NCBI GenBank assembly: GCA_964433495.1
Contig: CAYSRC010000005.1
Location: 3,227-67,226, forward strand
Length of the DNA stretch: 64,000 nt
Direction: 5' to 3'
Origin: CAYSRC01 sp964433495
Lineage (GTDB): Bacteria > Bacillota > Clostridia > Oscillospirales > Ruminococcaceae
Shown: one piece after another, positions 33,730 to 42,164 of the stretch
Numbering within the stretch: position 1 is the first letter of the stretch
Layout: each line of letters begins with the position of its first letter
The notes under the pieces: model-generated
The model's input: only the letters and a program-made list of their open reading frames with translations
Told to the model about the DNA's origin: nothing
Databases searched by the model: none
Translations under genes and position numbers: made by a program

Positions 33730-34555
33730 TAAAGTGTCTATTTCGGTCGGCGCATCCGGCAGAGAGATTGACTGCACAGATCCCCGTCGAAGCGCGCGTT
33801 GTGTTGTGAGCTTAGCCCGCTGCCCGCCAATCCCCCGCCGCTCTGCGGCCCCCCCTTTTTACACACGCCCTGCATACTCCCGCAGGGTGTGGAGGCGTTC
33901 GATCCTATTACGCGCGGTAAGGGGGGGCTTTAAGTTCCGTGCCCTTGAGGTTCCGTGCCCTTGAGGTTCCGTGCCCTTGAGCTTCCCCCGTGGGGGGAAG
34001 CTGTCAGCGTCAGCTGACTGATGAGGGGGTAACCGAACTCCTTCGCCTGATCTCGCCCCTGTGCAAATGAACGGCTTCCCTCACCCCTCATCCACCGCGG
34101 GGCGGTTCCCCTTCCCCCCATGGGGGAAGGTTTTCGGGACTTAAAGCCTGCGCCTGTCCCACGGGTCTTGTGCCCTTAGGCCCCCTTGTGTAAAGGGGCT
34201 GTCACAAGGTGACTGAGGGATTGTTTGTACAAGGCTTTGACGGCTAAAAAGCCTCTTGCGACAACTCACGCCCATTCCTTACAGTCCGTCGGTGGCAGCG
34301 CAGCTGACAGAGAGGTTGTGCCCCTGAGGCTCCCTTTCCGAACGGTCAGCCGGTGAAGCTGTCAGGCTGCCTGCCTTAATCGGAACAATAGCACGAAAGT
34401 CGCATGATATCGCGCCGCATGTCAAATGTCCGTTCCGCTGCCGTTTGACCGCGCCGCGCGGCAGATGCGCGTCGCAGTCGGCACGGCGCTCGCGCTCTCC
34501 CCCTCCCCGCAAACAAAGATCGTCCTTCGTCCCGACACAGAAAGCTGCACCGAAA
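33730..34555. repeat. Second intergenic field of dispersed repeats, no gene
   Basis: The region holds several mosaic units: 'agctgactgatgaggggg' near 34010, 'ggtgactgagggattgtttg' near 34211, 'agctgacagagaggttgtg' near 34304, and a block at 34378-34463 that is an inverted copy of 6695-6781. No gene was supported on either strand. Confidence 0.7.
33934..33981. repeat. Three perfect 16-bp tandem repeats
   Basis: The unit GTTCCGTGCCCTTGAG occurs three times without change at 33934, 33950 and 33966, inside the intergenic repeat field. Confidence 0.95.
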
Positions 34556-34558
34556 AGA

Positions 34559-34588
34559 GGGTGCGGAAGCCCGACGGCTTCCGCACCC
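34559..34588 (-). terminator. Terminator of the ATP synthase operon
   Basis: GGGTGCGGAAGCC (34559-34571) pairs with GGCTTCCGCACCC (34576-34588) around a 4-base loop; the minus strand continues TCTTTTC. Confidence 0.8.
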
Positions 34589-34618
34589 TTTTGGTTCTTT
34601 TTTTCGTTCGATTCGGCG

Positions 34619-35017
34619 CTATTTCGCCGCCGAAATCCGCACGAGTGCGCGCTTGAGGCGGGCGTCGGCGAGCTTGAGCTGTGCCTCGTCCTCGGCCTTC
34701 TCCTCCATCATCCTGCGGGCACGCTCAGCGGACGCCTCCGCGCGCGAGACGTCAATTTCATCCGCCCACTCAAAGGTCGTGGGCACGAGCGTCACCTCGC
34801 CGCCGAGAACCGAAACCATGCCGCCGATGCACGCGCCGCGGCGGACGCCGTCGGCGGTGTGCACCTCGGCGGATCCCATGCCGAGCGGGGCGACAAAGTC
34901 GGTGTGCTTGGCAAGGATGCCGACCTCGCCCTCGGCCGTGCGCACGCACAGCTCCTCGGCGTCGCCGCTGAACTTTATTCCGTCGGGCGTCACGATCGTA
35001 AGCTTAAACGAAGTCAT
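34619..35017 (-). CDS. atpC: ATP synthase F1 epsilon subunit
   Basis: A 132-residue subunit from the ATG at 35017 (a GTG at 35023 is also possible). The N-terminal beta barrel is clear (FKLTIVTPDGIKFSGDAEELCVRTAEGEVGILAKHTDFVAPLG), as is the C-terminal helical hairpin (SRAEASAERARRMMEEKA). It links the rotor to the catalytic head and can inhibit ATP hydrolysis. It is the last gene of the operon, 2 bases after the atpD stop. Confidence 0.95.
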   Translation of the reverse strand: MTSFKLTIVTPDGIKFSGDAEELCVRTAEGEVGILAKHTDFVAPLGMGSAEVHTADGVRRGACIGGMVSVLGGEVTLVPTTFEWADEIDVSRAEASAERARRMMEEKAEDEAQLKLADARLKRALVRISAAK

Positions 35018-35019
35018 GC

Positions 35020-36417
35020 TCACTCACCCTTTTTGTTCTTCTCGACGACCTCGTCGATCGTGCCCGCAAACAGGAAGGCGGATTCGGGGATGTCGTCGTG
35101 CCTGCCCTCGATGATCTCCTTAAAGCCGCGGATGGTCTCCTTGAGCGGCACGTATTTGCCCTGGAAGCCGGTGAACTGCTCAGCCACCGAGAAGGGCTGC
35201 GAGAGGAACCGCTGTACCTTTCTCGCGCGGTTGACAAGCAGCTTGTCCTCGTCGGACAGCTCGTCCATGCCCATGATGGCGATGATGTCCTGAAGCTCTT
35301 TATACCGCTGAAGGATGCTCTGCACGCTGCGCGCGACCTCGTAGTGCTCGCTCCCGACGACGCCGGGCTCGAGGATGCGCGAGGTCGAGGCGAGCGGGTC
35401 GACAGCGGGGAAGATGCCCAGCGACGCGATGCCGCGGTCGAGAACCGTCGTCGCGTCGAGGTGGGCAAACGTCGTAGCCGGCGCGGGGTCGGTGAGGTCG
35501 TCCGCCGGGACATAGACCGCCTGAACCGACGTTATCGAGCCGCTCTTGGTCGAGGTGATGCGCTCCTGAAGGGCGCCCATCTCGGTGGCAAGGGTGGGCT
35601 GATAGCCGACGGCGGACGGCATGCGCCCGAGCAGGGCCGAGACCTCGCTGCCCGCCTGGGTGAACCTGAAGATGTTGTCGATGAACAGAAGGACGTCCTG
35701 GTGCTTGACGTCGCGGAAATACTCGGCGAGCGTGAGGCCCGAGAGGCCGACGCGCATACGCGCCCCCGGCGGCTCGTTCATCTGTCCGTAGACGAGGGCC
35801 GTCTTGTTGATGACCCCCGACTCCTTCATCTCGTTGTAGAGGTCGTTGCCCTCCCTCGTGCGCTCGCCGACGCCCGTGAACACCGACAGGCCGCCGTGCT
35901 GCTTGGCAACGTTGTTGATAAGCTCCATGATAAGGACGGTCTTGCCCACGCCGGCGCCGCCGAACAGGCCGATCTTGCCGCCCTTGGCGTAGGGGCAGAT
36001 GAGGTCGACGACCTTGATGCCCGTCTCGAGGATCTCGGTGGACGACTGCTGCTCGTCATACGGCGGCGCCGCCCTGTGGATCGGCCACCTCTGCTGTGTT
36101 TTGGGGGCCTCGCCCCCGTCGATGGGCTGCCCGAGAAGGTTGAACATGCGCCCGAGGCACTCGTCCCCGACGGGCACCGTTATCGGGCCGCCTGTGTCCA
36201 CAGCCTCTGCGCCGCGGCACAGTCCGTCGGTCGAGCTCATCGAGACGCAGCGCACGACATTGTCGCCGATGTGCTGCGCAACCTCGGCGACGACCGTCTT
36301 GTCGCCGTTTTGGGTCTCTATGGCAGTCCTGAGCGCGGGAAGCTCCCCGTCGTCAAAGCGCACGTCGAGAACAGGCCCGATGACCTGCACGATCGTGCCT
36401 TTATGCTGTTTGTCCAT
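35020..36417 (-). CDS. atpD: ATP synthase F1 beta subunit
   Basis: A 465-residue catalytic subunit. The P-loop GGAGVGKTVLIMELI, the GERTREGNDLYNEM catalytic Glu region, the DNIFRFTQAGSEVS segment and the DELSDEDKLLVNRARK region are intact. Length is normal. Three beta subunits form ATP at the interfaces with alpha. It is preceded by an unusually long gap after atpG for this operon. Confidence 0.98.
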   Translation of the reverse strand: MDKQHKGTIVQVIGPVLDVRFDDGELPALRTAIETQNGDKTVVAEVAQHIGDNVVRCVSMSSTDGLCRGAEAVDTGGPITVPVGDECLGRMFNLLGQPIDGGEAPKTQQRWPIHRAAPPYDEQQSSTEILETGIKVVDLICPYAKGGKIGLFGGAGVGKTVLIMELINNVAKQHGGLSVFTGVGERTREGNDLYNEMKESGVINKTALVYGQMNEPPGARMRVGLSGLTLAEYFRDVKHQDVLLFIDNIFRFTQAGSEVSALLGRMPSAVGYQPTLATEMGALQERITSTKSGSITSVQAVYVPADDLTDPAPATTFAHLDATTVLDRGIASLGIFPAVDPLASTSRILEPGVVGSEHYEVARSVQSILQRYKELQDIIAIMGMDELSDEDKLLVNRARKVQRFLSQPFSVAEQFTGFQGKYVPLKETIRGFKEIIEGRHDDIPESAFLFAGTIDEVVEKNKKGE

Positions 36418-36632
36418 ATTGAGTCAACTCCTAAAATCGGGCTAAAGCGCCCTTTGTCAGGTTATGGCCGTCCGCCCAAAAAGCGCGCGGCGTGTTTGAT
36501 CGGCACTCCCCAAAGGCCGCGCACGGGCGGCGGGGAGGCTTTAAGGCTTCGGGATGCGGCGGCAGGTCAGCGCACTGCGCCGTCACGGCCGCGCGTCCGC
36601 CCCGCCCGTCTTCCGAAAAAAGACGGCAGGCG
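36418..36632 (-). other. 215-base gap within the ATP synthase operon
   Basis: No gene is present between atpG and atpD, whereas the other gaps are below about 60 bases. A hairpin CCGTCTT/AAGACGG (36606-36626) with a T-rich loop lies just after the atpG stop and could be a processing site or partial terminator. Confidence 0.5.
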
Positions 36633-37493
36633 TCAGTTTTCGGAGCCCGCGACGATCTCGGTTATCTCCTGCGTGATGGCGCCCTGCCTCGCGCGGTTGT
36701 AACTGAGGCTGAGGGTGCTTATCATCTCGTCGGCGTTTTTGGTCGCCGCGTCCATTGCGTTGCGGCGTGCCGCGAGCTCGGATGCGACCGACTCGCACAG
36801 CGCGCCGTAGATGACGCCGCCGATGTACTCGGGGACGATGCGGGCAAACACCTCCTCCTCGGACGGCTCGTAGATCGCCTCCGAGTGGGTGTCGTTCATC
36901 CCGTCGTCCGCCGCAGAATCGCTCAGCGGCAGCAGCCTGTAGCTTGACGGGTTCTGCGAAAGGGCGGACACAAAATCGGTCCAGCCGATGTACATGCCGT
37001 CAAACTCGCCCGCGAGATACCGCTCGGTGAGGCCCTTCGCGAGGCTGAAGCAGTCGCCGATCGAGACGTTTGCCGCGACAGAGTACGCCTCGCTCAGCAC
37101 CTCGACGCCGCGGCTTCTGAAAAACTCGAGCGCCTTCTTCCCTATCGGCACCACGGCGCAAGGGATGTCCTCGGCGAGCATCTGCGCGTAAACGCGCTTT
37201 AGGATGTTGCTGTTGTACCCGCCCGCAAGGCCCCTGTCGCCCGCAATCACCACATAGCACAGCTTTTTCGCCTCGCGCCGCTCGGTATAGGGCGTCGAGA
37301 TCGACCTGTCCCTCGCGATGATGTTGCTGATGGTGCTGAACAGGATGCCGAAGTAAGGGCGGCTTTCGGCCGCTTTTTCCTGCGCGCGGCGCAGCTTGGA
37401 GGCGGCAACCATCTGCATGGCCTTCGTTATCTGCCGTGTGCTCTCCATGCTCTTTATTCTCAGCTTGATTTCCTTCATGGAACCGCTTGCCAT
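36633..37493 (-). CDS. atpG: ATP synthase F1 gamma subunit
   Basis: A 286-residue central stalk. The N-terminal helix MKEIKLRIKSMESTRQITKAMQMVAASKLRRAQ and the C-terminal ATKNADEMISTLSLSYNRARQGAITQEITEIVAGSE are conserved. The start at MASGS is chosen because GGGGGA lies 9 bases upstream. Rotation of gamma drives the beta-site changes. Confidence 0.96.
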   Translation of the reverse strand: MASGSMKEIKLRIKSMESTRQITKAMQMVAASKLRRAQEKAAESRPYFGILFSTISNIIARDRSISTPYTERREAKKLCYVVIAGDRGLAGGYNSNILKRVYAQMLAEDIPCAVVPIGKKALEFFRSRGVEVLSEAYSVAANVSIGDCFSLAKGLTERYLAGEFDGMYIGWTDFVSALSQNPSSYRLLPLSDSAADDGMNDTHSEAIYEPSEEEVFARIVPEYIGGVIYGALCESVASELAARRNAMDAATKNADEMISTLSLSYNRARQGAITQEITEIVAGSEN

Positions 37494-37542
37494 GGCGCGC
37501 TTCCCCCTTTCAAAAATCTGCTTTTATCACGCTGTCAGCTCT

Positions 37543-39051
37543 TTAGGCCGCAAACCTTGCGGCGAGCTCGGTGATGACGGCCTTAAGTCTCTCCTCCGTC
37601 TCGGGCGCAAGGCTCTTGAGCTCGTTGATGCTCTCGAGGATGTCCGAGTTCGCGGTGTCGAGCGTGTCGGCAAGCTCGCGCTCAAAGTCGGCGACCCTGT
37701 CCACCGACACCCCGTCGATGAGCCCGTTGACCACAGCGTAGATGATGCACACCTGCTGCGCGACGTCGATGGGCCGGTTGTTCTTCTGCTTGAGGACCTC
37801 GACGATGCGCGCCCCCTGCGCAAGCCTCGCCTTGGTGTCGGCGTCGAGGTCGGAGCCGAACTGCGCAAAGCCCTGAAGCTCGCGGTACTGCGAATAGAGC
37901 AGCTTGAGCGAGCCCGCGACCTTTTTCATCGCCTTTATCTGGGCGTTGCCGCCGACGCGCGAAACCGAGATGCCGGGGTTGACGGCGGGCATGACGCCCG
38001 CGTTGAACAGCTCGGTCTCGAGAAATATCTGTCCGTCGGTTATCGAGATGACGTTGGTCGGGATGTACGCCGAGACGTCGCCCGCCTGCGTCTCGATAAT
38101 CGGCAGCGCGGTGAGGCTGCCGCCGCCCCGCTCGGCGCTCAGATGAGCGGCGCGCTCGAGCAGGCGGGAGTGCAGGTAGAAGACGTCGCCGGGGTACGCC
38201 TCGCGCCCCGGGGGACGCCGGATGAGAAGGGAGATCGCGCGGTAGGCGACCGCGTGCTTGCTCAGGTCGTCATAGATGACCAAAACGTCCTTCCCCTTGT
38301 CCATAAAGTACTCGCCCATCGTGCAGCCCGCGTACGGCGCGATGTACTGCATGGGCGCGAGCTCGGACGCGGTCGCGGACACGACGATGGTGTAATCCAT
38401 CGCGCCCGCGCGCTCGAGGTTGCCCACAAGCTGCGCGACCGTCGACTGCTTTTGGCCGATGGCGACGTATATACAGATGACGTCCTTGCCCTTTTGGTTG
38501 ATGATGGTATCGGTCGCGATGGTCGTCTTGCCGGTCTGGCGGTCGCCGATGATGAGCTCGCGCTGGCCGCGGCCTATCGGGATCATCGAGTCGATCGCCT
38601 TGATGCCCGTGCTCAGCGGCACGTTGACGGGCTCGCGCTCGATGATGCCGGGCGCGGGCGACTCGACGGGGCGGTACTCGCTGCTCTCGACGGGGCCCTT
38701 GCCGTCGATGGGCGCGCCTATCGCGTTGACGACGCGTCCGATGAGCCCCTCGCCGACGGGCACCGACACCACGCGCCCTGTGCGCTTGACTGTGTCGCCC
38801 TCGCGGATCTCGCTGTCGTCGCCGAGTATGACGATCGCGACGGTGTTCTCCTCGAGGTTGAGCGCCATGCCGTACACCCCGCCCGGGAACTCGACCAGCT
38901 CGTTCATGACGCACTTGTCAAGCCCCGACGCCCGCGCAATGCCGTCGCCCACCGTGATGACGGTGCCGATCTCGCTCTGCTCGGCGCGCTTGTCGTAGTT
39001 CTTTATCTTGTCCTTGATAATTTTTGTTATTTCTTCGGGTCTCAGTTCCAT
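37543..39051 (-). CDS. atpA: ATP synthase F1 alpha subunit
   Basis: A 502-residue regulatory nucleotide-binding subunit. It has the N-terminal barrel with GIARASGLDKCVMNELVEFPGGVYGMALNLE, P-loop GDRQTGKTTIATDTI, the Arg-finger region (SISRVGGNAQIKAMKKVAG-like) and the C-terminal helical domain. Length is normal. It lies between atpH and atpG. Confidence 0.98.
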   Translation of the reverse strand: MELRPEEITKIIKDKIKNYDKRAEQSEIGTVITVGDGIARASGLDKCVMNELVEFPGGVYGMALNLEENTVAIVILGDDSEIREGDTVKRTGRVVSVPVGEGLIGRVVNAIGAPIDGKGPVESSEYRPVESPAPGIIEREPVNVPLSTGIKAIDSMIPIGRGQRELIIGDRQTGKTTIATDTIINQKGKDVICIYVAIGQKQSTVAQLVGNLERAGAMDYTIVVSATASELAPMQYIAPYAGCTMGEYFMDKGKDVLVIYDDLSKHAVAYRAISLLIRRPPGREAYPGDVFYLHSRLLERAAHLSAERGGGSLTALPIIETQAGDVSAYIPTNVISITDGQIFLETELFNAGVMPAVNPGISVSRVGGNAQIKAMKKVAGSLKLLYSQYRELQGFAQFGSDLDADTKARLAQGARIVEVLKQKNNRPIDVAQQVCIIYAVVNGLIDGVSVDRVADFERELADTLDTANSDILESINELKSLAPETEERLKAVITELAARFAA

Positions 39052-39069
39052 ACTTTTCCTGCTTTCTTT

Positions 39070-39609
39070 TTAAAGTACGGTATTCTTTAACAGGTCCTTT
39101 AACTCATCGAGACGGGTGCGCAGGGTGCCGTCCACCCTTTTGCCGCCGACGTCGATTCGGATGCCTCCGAGACAGCCGGCGTCCACACTGCACCTGAGCT
39201 CGGGCTTTTTGCCCGTCGCCGCGGCGATCTTTTCACGCAGCCTGTCCCGCAGCTCGGGCGCAAGGGCCGCGGCCGAGACAACATCGACCTCGATGATGCC
39301 GTTGTCCTCGTCAAAGCGCTGCTTGAACCGCTCGCAGCACCCCGAAAAGCTCGCCGCCCTTCCCTGCTCTGTCAAAACCTTTAAAAAGTTGAGCACATGA
39401 CCGCTCACCCTGCCGCCTAAGCAGCCGTCGACGAGCTCGACCCTCTCCGCCTTGGGAAGGGAGGGCTCGCCCAAAATCCTCAAAAACTCCCTGTACGAGC
39501 CGAACGCCTGCCTGAGGGCGGCAAGCTCGTCCTTTATCTCGGCGGTCGTGCCCTCCTCGAGCGCAAGGTCGTAGAGGGCGTCGCCGTACACCTCGGCCGT
39601 CTTGGTCAT
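39070..39609 (-). CDS. atpH: ATP synthase F1 delta subunit (OSCP)
   Basis: A 179-residue subunit joining the peripheral stalk to the top of F1. The N-terminal six-helix domain (AEVYGDALYDLALEEG) and the C-terminal part (DAGCLGGIRIDVGGKRVDGTLRTRLDELKDLL) match the family. Its start overlaps the atpF stop by 4 bases. Confidence 0.94.
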   Translation of the reverse strand: MTKTAEVYGDALYDLALEEGTTAEIKDELAALRQAFGSYREFLRILGEPSLPKAERVELVDGCLGGRVSGHVLNFLKVLTEQGRAASFSGCCERFKQRFDEDNGIIEVDVVSAAALAPELRDRLREKIAAATGKKPELRCSVDAGCLGGIRIDVGGKRVDGTLRTRLDELKDLLKNTVL

Positions 39610-40112
39610 AGCGCGTCACCGAGCCCGTCGATGAACGAGCTGACAAGCTCCTTCTGCTTGTCGGCGTCGATCTCCTTCTCGACGATCCTTCCCGCGATGT
39701 CGGCGGCGATGGTCGAGATGTCGTCCTTGATCTCGTTGACCGCCTTCTTCTTTTCGCGCTCGATGTCGGCTTTGGCCTTCTCGAGGATTGCGGAGGCCTC
39801 CTGCTTGGCCTTGCCAACAATCTCTTCCTCGCGCCGTGTGCCGCGCGCCGTCGCCTCTTTTATGATGCGCTCGCGCTCCTCGCCGGCGGCGTCGAGCTGC
39901 GCCTGATACTTCACCTTGAGCGCTTCGGCCTCGTCCGCAGAGTTTTTGGCGTCCGTAAACAAACCGTCGATCTCGCTCTGACGGTCGTCTATCATCTTTT
40001 TGACGGGTTTAAAGAGAAACTTTTTAAGCAGCAGGAACGTGATAATCATGTTGCACAGCGTAAACAGCGCCGTCCAAAAGTCCACGCCCACCAGGCTTTC
40101 AAAGCCTTCCAT
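39606..40112 (-). CDS. atpF: ATP synthase Fo b subunit
   Basis: A 168-residue peripheral-stalk protein with one N-terminal membrane helix (FWTALFTLCNMIITFLLLKKFLF) and a long charged coiled coil (KPVKKMIDDRQSEIDGLF to the end). It dimerises and holds F1 still against the rotor. Confidence 0.94.
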   Translation of the reverse strand: MEGFESLVGVDFWTALFTLCNMIITFLLLKKFLFKPVKKMIDDRQSEIDGLFTDAKNSADEAEALKVKYQAQLDAAGEERERIIKEATARGTRREEEIVGKAKQEASAILEKAKADIEREKKKAVNEIKDDISTIAADIAGRIVEKEIDADKQKELVSSFIDGLGDAL

Positions 40113-40150
40113 TCCGTCACCCCTTTCCGCGTTCGATAAAAAGCGTTGAT

Positions 40151-40390
40151 TTAGAACACAAACAGAAGCAGAAGCGCGATGACGAGCGAGTAGATGCCCG
40201 TCGACTCGGTGATGGCGCAGCCGAGAATCATGTTGGTTCTGAGGGTGCCGACAGCCTCAGGCTGGCGGGCCATGCCCTCAAGCGCCTTGCCGACCGCATT
40301 GCCTTCACCGATAGCAGGTCCGATAGCCCCGAGCCCCATGCAAAGGCCCGCGCCGAGCGCCGCAGCGGCTTTGATGATTGTCTGATCCAT
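40151..40390 (-). CDS. atpE: ATP synthase Fo c subunit, two-carboxylate sodium-type
   Basis: A 79-residue hairpin of two membrane helices forming the rotor ring. The ion site is read as E29 in helix 1 (GPAIGEGNAVG) and E62-S63-T64 with Y67 in helix 2 (ITESTGIYS). The EST..Y set matches sodium-binding c subunits such as that of Ilyobacter. The glutamate in place of the usual glutamine in helix 1 matches the two-carboxylate sodium rotor described for Fusobacterium nucleatum. The loop ARQPE, which contacts gamma and epsilon, is intact. Confidence 0.96.
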   Translation of the reverse strand: MDQTIIKAAAALGAGLCMGLGAIGPAIGEGNAVGKALEGMARQPEAVGTLRTNMILGCAITESTGIYSLVIALLLLFVF

Positions 40391-40438
40391 TGAAGTTACC
40401 TCCCTTGAAAAATGAAAGTCAGTTTTATAGAATGTTTT

Positions 40439-41332
40439 TTATTTATCGGCCGCGTCTGCCGCCTTGGGCGGCGGACAGGCGTTGCCGACATAAACCATTG
40501 TAAGCAGGCTGAACACGAGCGCCTGCACCCCTGCCGTGAACACGTCGAAGTAGAGCGACAGCACCGCGGGGATACCCACCGAGAGAATCGCGATGTCAGA
40601 TATCACGCCGAAGCTCTCGAGCAGCGCGCACACCGACACCGCCGCAACGGCCGCGCCGAGGATGACGCGCAGCTTTTTGCCCCGCTTCGCGCCGAACACG
40701 ATGAGCGCCGCGCCCGCCGCCAGCAGGATAAACGCCACCGCGACATGGCTTCGGCAGATAAGGCCTATGACTGCCGCCGAGATCGCCGCCATCAACTGAT
40801 AGATGAGGCTCGTCAGGACGTTTCCGCCCGCCACGTTGCCGAAGTGACGGAACGCCATCGAGATGGGCTGTGCGATCTCCGAGATGATGTTCATCGGCAG
40901 CATCACCGCTATCGGCTCGGCAAAGCCCTTGAGCCAGCCGAAGAAGCCGTTTGCCCTGATGCTGCACGCCCACACCAAAACGCTCGTCATGAGCGCCCAG
41001 GTCAGCGTCGTGGACAGGTCGGCCGTCGACGAGCGCAAAAAGCCCGTCATGCCGATGAGCGTGCCGCCGAGCGACGAGAGAAACAGCGCGCCGATGTAGG
41101 GCGTCCAGTAGGAATTGTGCTTGCCCATGGTGTCCTCGACCATGTTGTAAAGCATACCGACCAGCTTTTCCACCACGACCTGCGTCCTGCCGGGGCGCTT
41201 TTCGAGCTTTCTGCCCAAAAAGTAGCCCGCAACACACAACAGCACCATCACCAAAAAGGAGGATACCGTCGTCTGGGTTATCGGGATGCCCCCGAGAACG
41301 GGGATGGTGAAGTAGATCTTAGGACCGTTCAT
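40439..41332 (-). CDS. atpB: ATP synthase Fo a subunit with an extended C-terminal half
   Basis: A 297-residue stator channel protein. The LRSSTADLSTTLTWALM segment and the essential arginine in PISMAFRHFGN (R162) are present, as is the last helix pair PAVLSLYFDVFTAGVQALVFSLLTMVYV (D263, Q270). Between R162 and Q270 lie 108 residues, against about 42 in E. coli. The extra part includes two hydrophobic stretches separated by a basic loop (GAKRGKKLR, 214-222). It forms the ion half-channels with the c ring. Its start overlaps the atpI stop. Confidence 0.94.
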   Translation of the reverse strand: MNGPKIYFTIPVLGGIPITQTTVSSFLVMVLLCVAGYFLGRKLEKRPGRTQVVVEKLVGMLYNMVEDTMGKHNSYWTPYIGALFLSSLGGTLIGMTGFLRSSTADLSTTLTWALMTSVLVWACSIRANGFFGWLKGFAEPIAVMLPMNIISEIAQPISMAFRHFGNVAGGNVLTSLIYQLMAAISAAVIGLICRSHVAVAFILLAAGAALIVFGAKRGKKLRVILGAAVAAVSVCALLESFGVISDIAILSVGIPAVLSLYFDVFTAGVQALVFSLLTMVYVGNACPPPKAADAADK

Positions 41333-41733
41333 CCGTTTTTCTTGCCCTCCCTTCCGAAGAAATCAAGCAGCATGAGCGACGGCCTCACAAACACCAACGG
41401 AAGCAGCGTCGCGAGGGGGTCGCACGTGCTGAACTTTAACAAAACGATCAAAACCGCCGCCATGACAAACAGCCGCACGACGGCCGAGCCGCGCACCGAG
41501 AGCACCGCGCGCTCGCTGCTCTGCCCGTCCTTTGCCGAGGCGGAGGCGTTCGTCACCGAAACGGTCAGCGCCAAAAAATTGAGCGAGGTCACGGCCCAGC
41601 CGGCCGCCGCGCCGAGAAGCACGCCCGCGCTCATTTTGCCGATGATGAGATAGACGACGAGCATCAGGCCGACGCACCCCGCCTCGCACAGGCTGAGCAG
41701 CAGCACCTGCCTGAGCTCGTTGCGGTTGTTCAC
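41329..41733 (-). CDS. atpI: ATP synthase subunit I-like protein
   Basis: A 134-residue membrane protein with four hydrophobic segments (LLSLCEAGCVGLMLVVYLIIG, GVLLGAAAGWAVTSLNFLALTV, VVRLFVMAAVLIVLLKF, LATLLPLVFVRPSLMLLDFF), the layout of AtpI. AtpI proteins assist c-ring assembly, notably in sodium-type enzymes. It overlaps atpB by 4 bases and follows atpZ. Confidence 0.85.
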   Translation of the reverse strand: MNNRNELRQVLLLSLCEAGCVGLMLVVYLIIGKMSAGVLLGAAAGWAVTSLNFLALTVSVTNASASAKDGQSSERAVLSVRGSAVVRLFVMAAVLIVLLKFSTCDPLATLLPLVFVRPSLMLLDFFGREGKKNG

Positions 41734-41747
41734 GACAAACCACCCCT

Positions 41748-41999
41748 TTATCTGTGGTCGTTAAACGAAACCCTGTCACCGCGCCCGTCCTCGTCCTGTC
41801 TCGCCGTCATGAGCCTAAGGGACGAGACAAGGCCCGACACCGCGCCGCCCACGCCGAGCACCACGCCCAGCACGACGACCCACCCGCCGAGCTCGAAGCG
41901 CCGCATCAAAAAGACCGACAGCAGGATGAAGAGGAGCAGCGGCGAAACCACCGAGAGGGCGAACTGGGTAAACCACGCGAGATTTTTTAGATCCTTCAT
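41748..41999 (-). CDS. atpZ: AtpZ-family small membrane protein
   Basis: An 83-residue protein with two membrane helices (FALSVVSPLLLFILLSVFLM, WVVVLGVVLGVGGAVSGLVSSL) and a charged tail, the form of AtpZ. It is the first gene of the ATP synthase operon and precedes atpI, the order known in Firmicutes. A role in assembly or ion supply to the complex is inferred from the family. Confidence 0.82.
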   Translation of the reverse strand: MKDLKNLAWFTQFALSVVSPLLLFILLSVFLMRRFELGGWVVVLGVVLGVGGAVSGLVSSLRLMTARQDEDGRGDRVSFNDHR

Positions 42000-42086
42000 C
42001 CGAAGCCCTCACCTCGCCCCGAAGTGTCCTGCGGCCGGGGCGAGGCTTTGCGGCCCCGGCGCCGCCCGACAGGACGTTCTCTAAAT

Positions 42087-42115
42087 ACTATATATCCCCC
42101 TCGGCCCGCGGTCAA
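42087..42115 (-). promoter_or_regulatory. Promoter of the ATP synthase operon
   Basis: On the minus strand TTGACC (42110-42115) and TATAGT (42087-42092) are 17 bases apart, about 85 bases before atpZ. Confidence 0.8.
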
Positions 42116-42164
42116 GCGCTTTGCGTCTAAAAAGCCGCAAAAGCCGCGGGGAGAGACAAAAAAG

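Noticed and set aside
37396..39090. 564-codon plus-strand frame opposite atpA
   Set aside because: It is the antisense shadow of a fully conserved ATP synthase gene; its composition follows the complementary codons.
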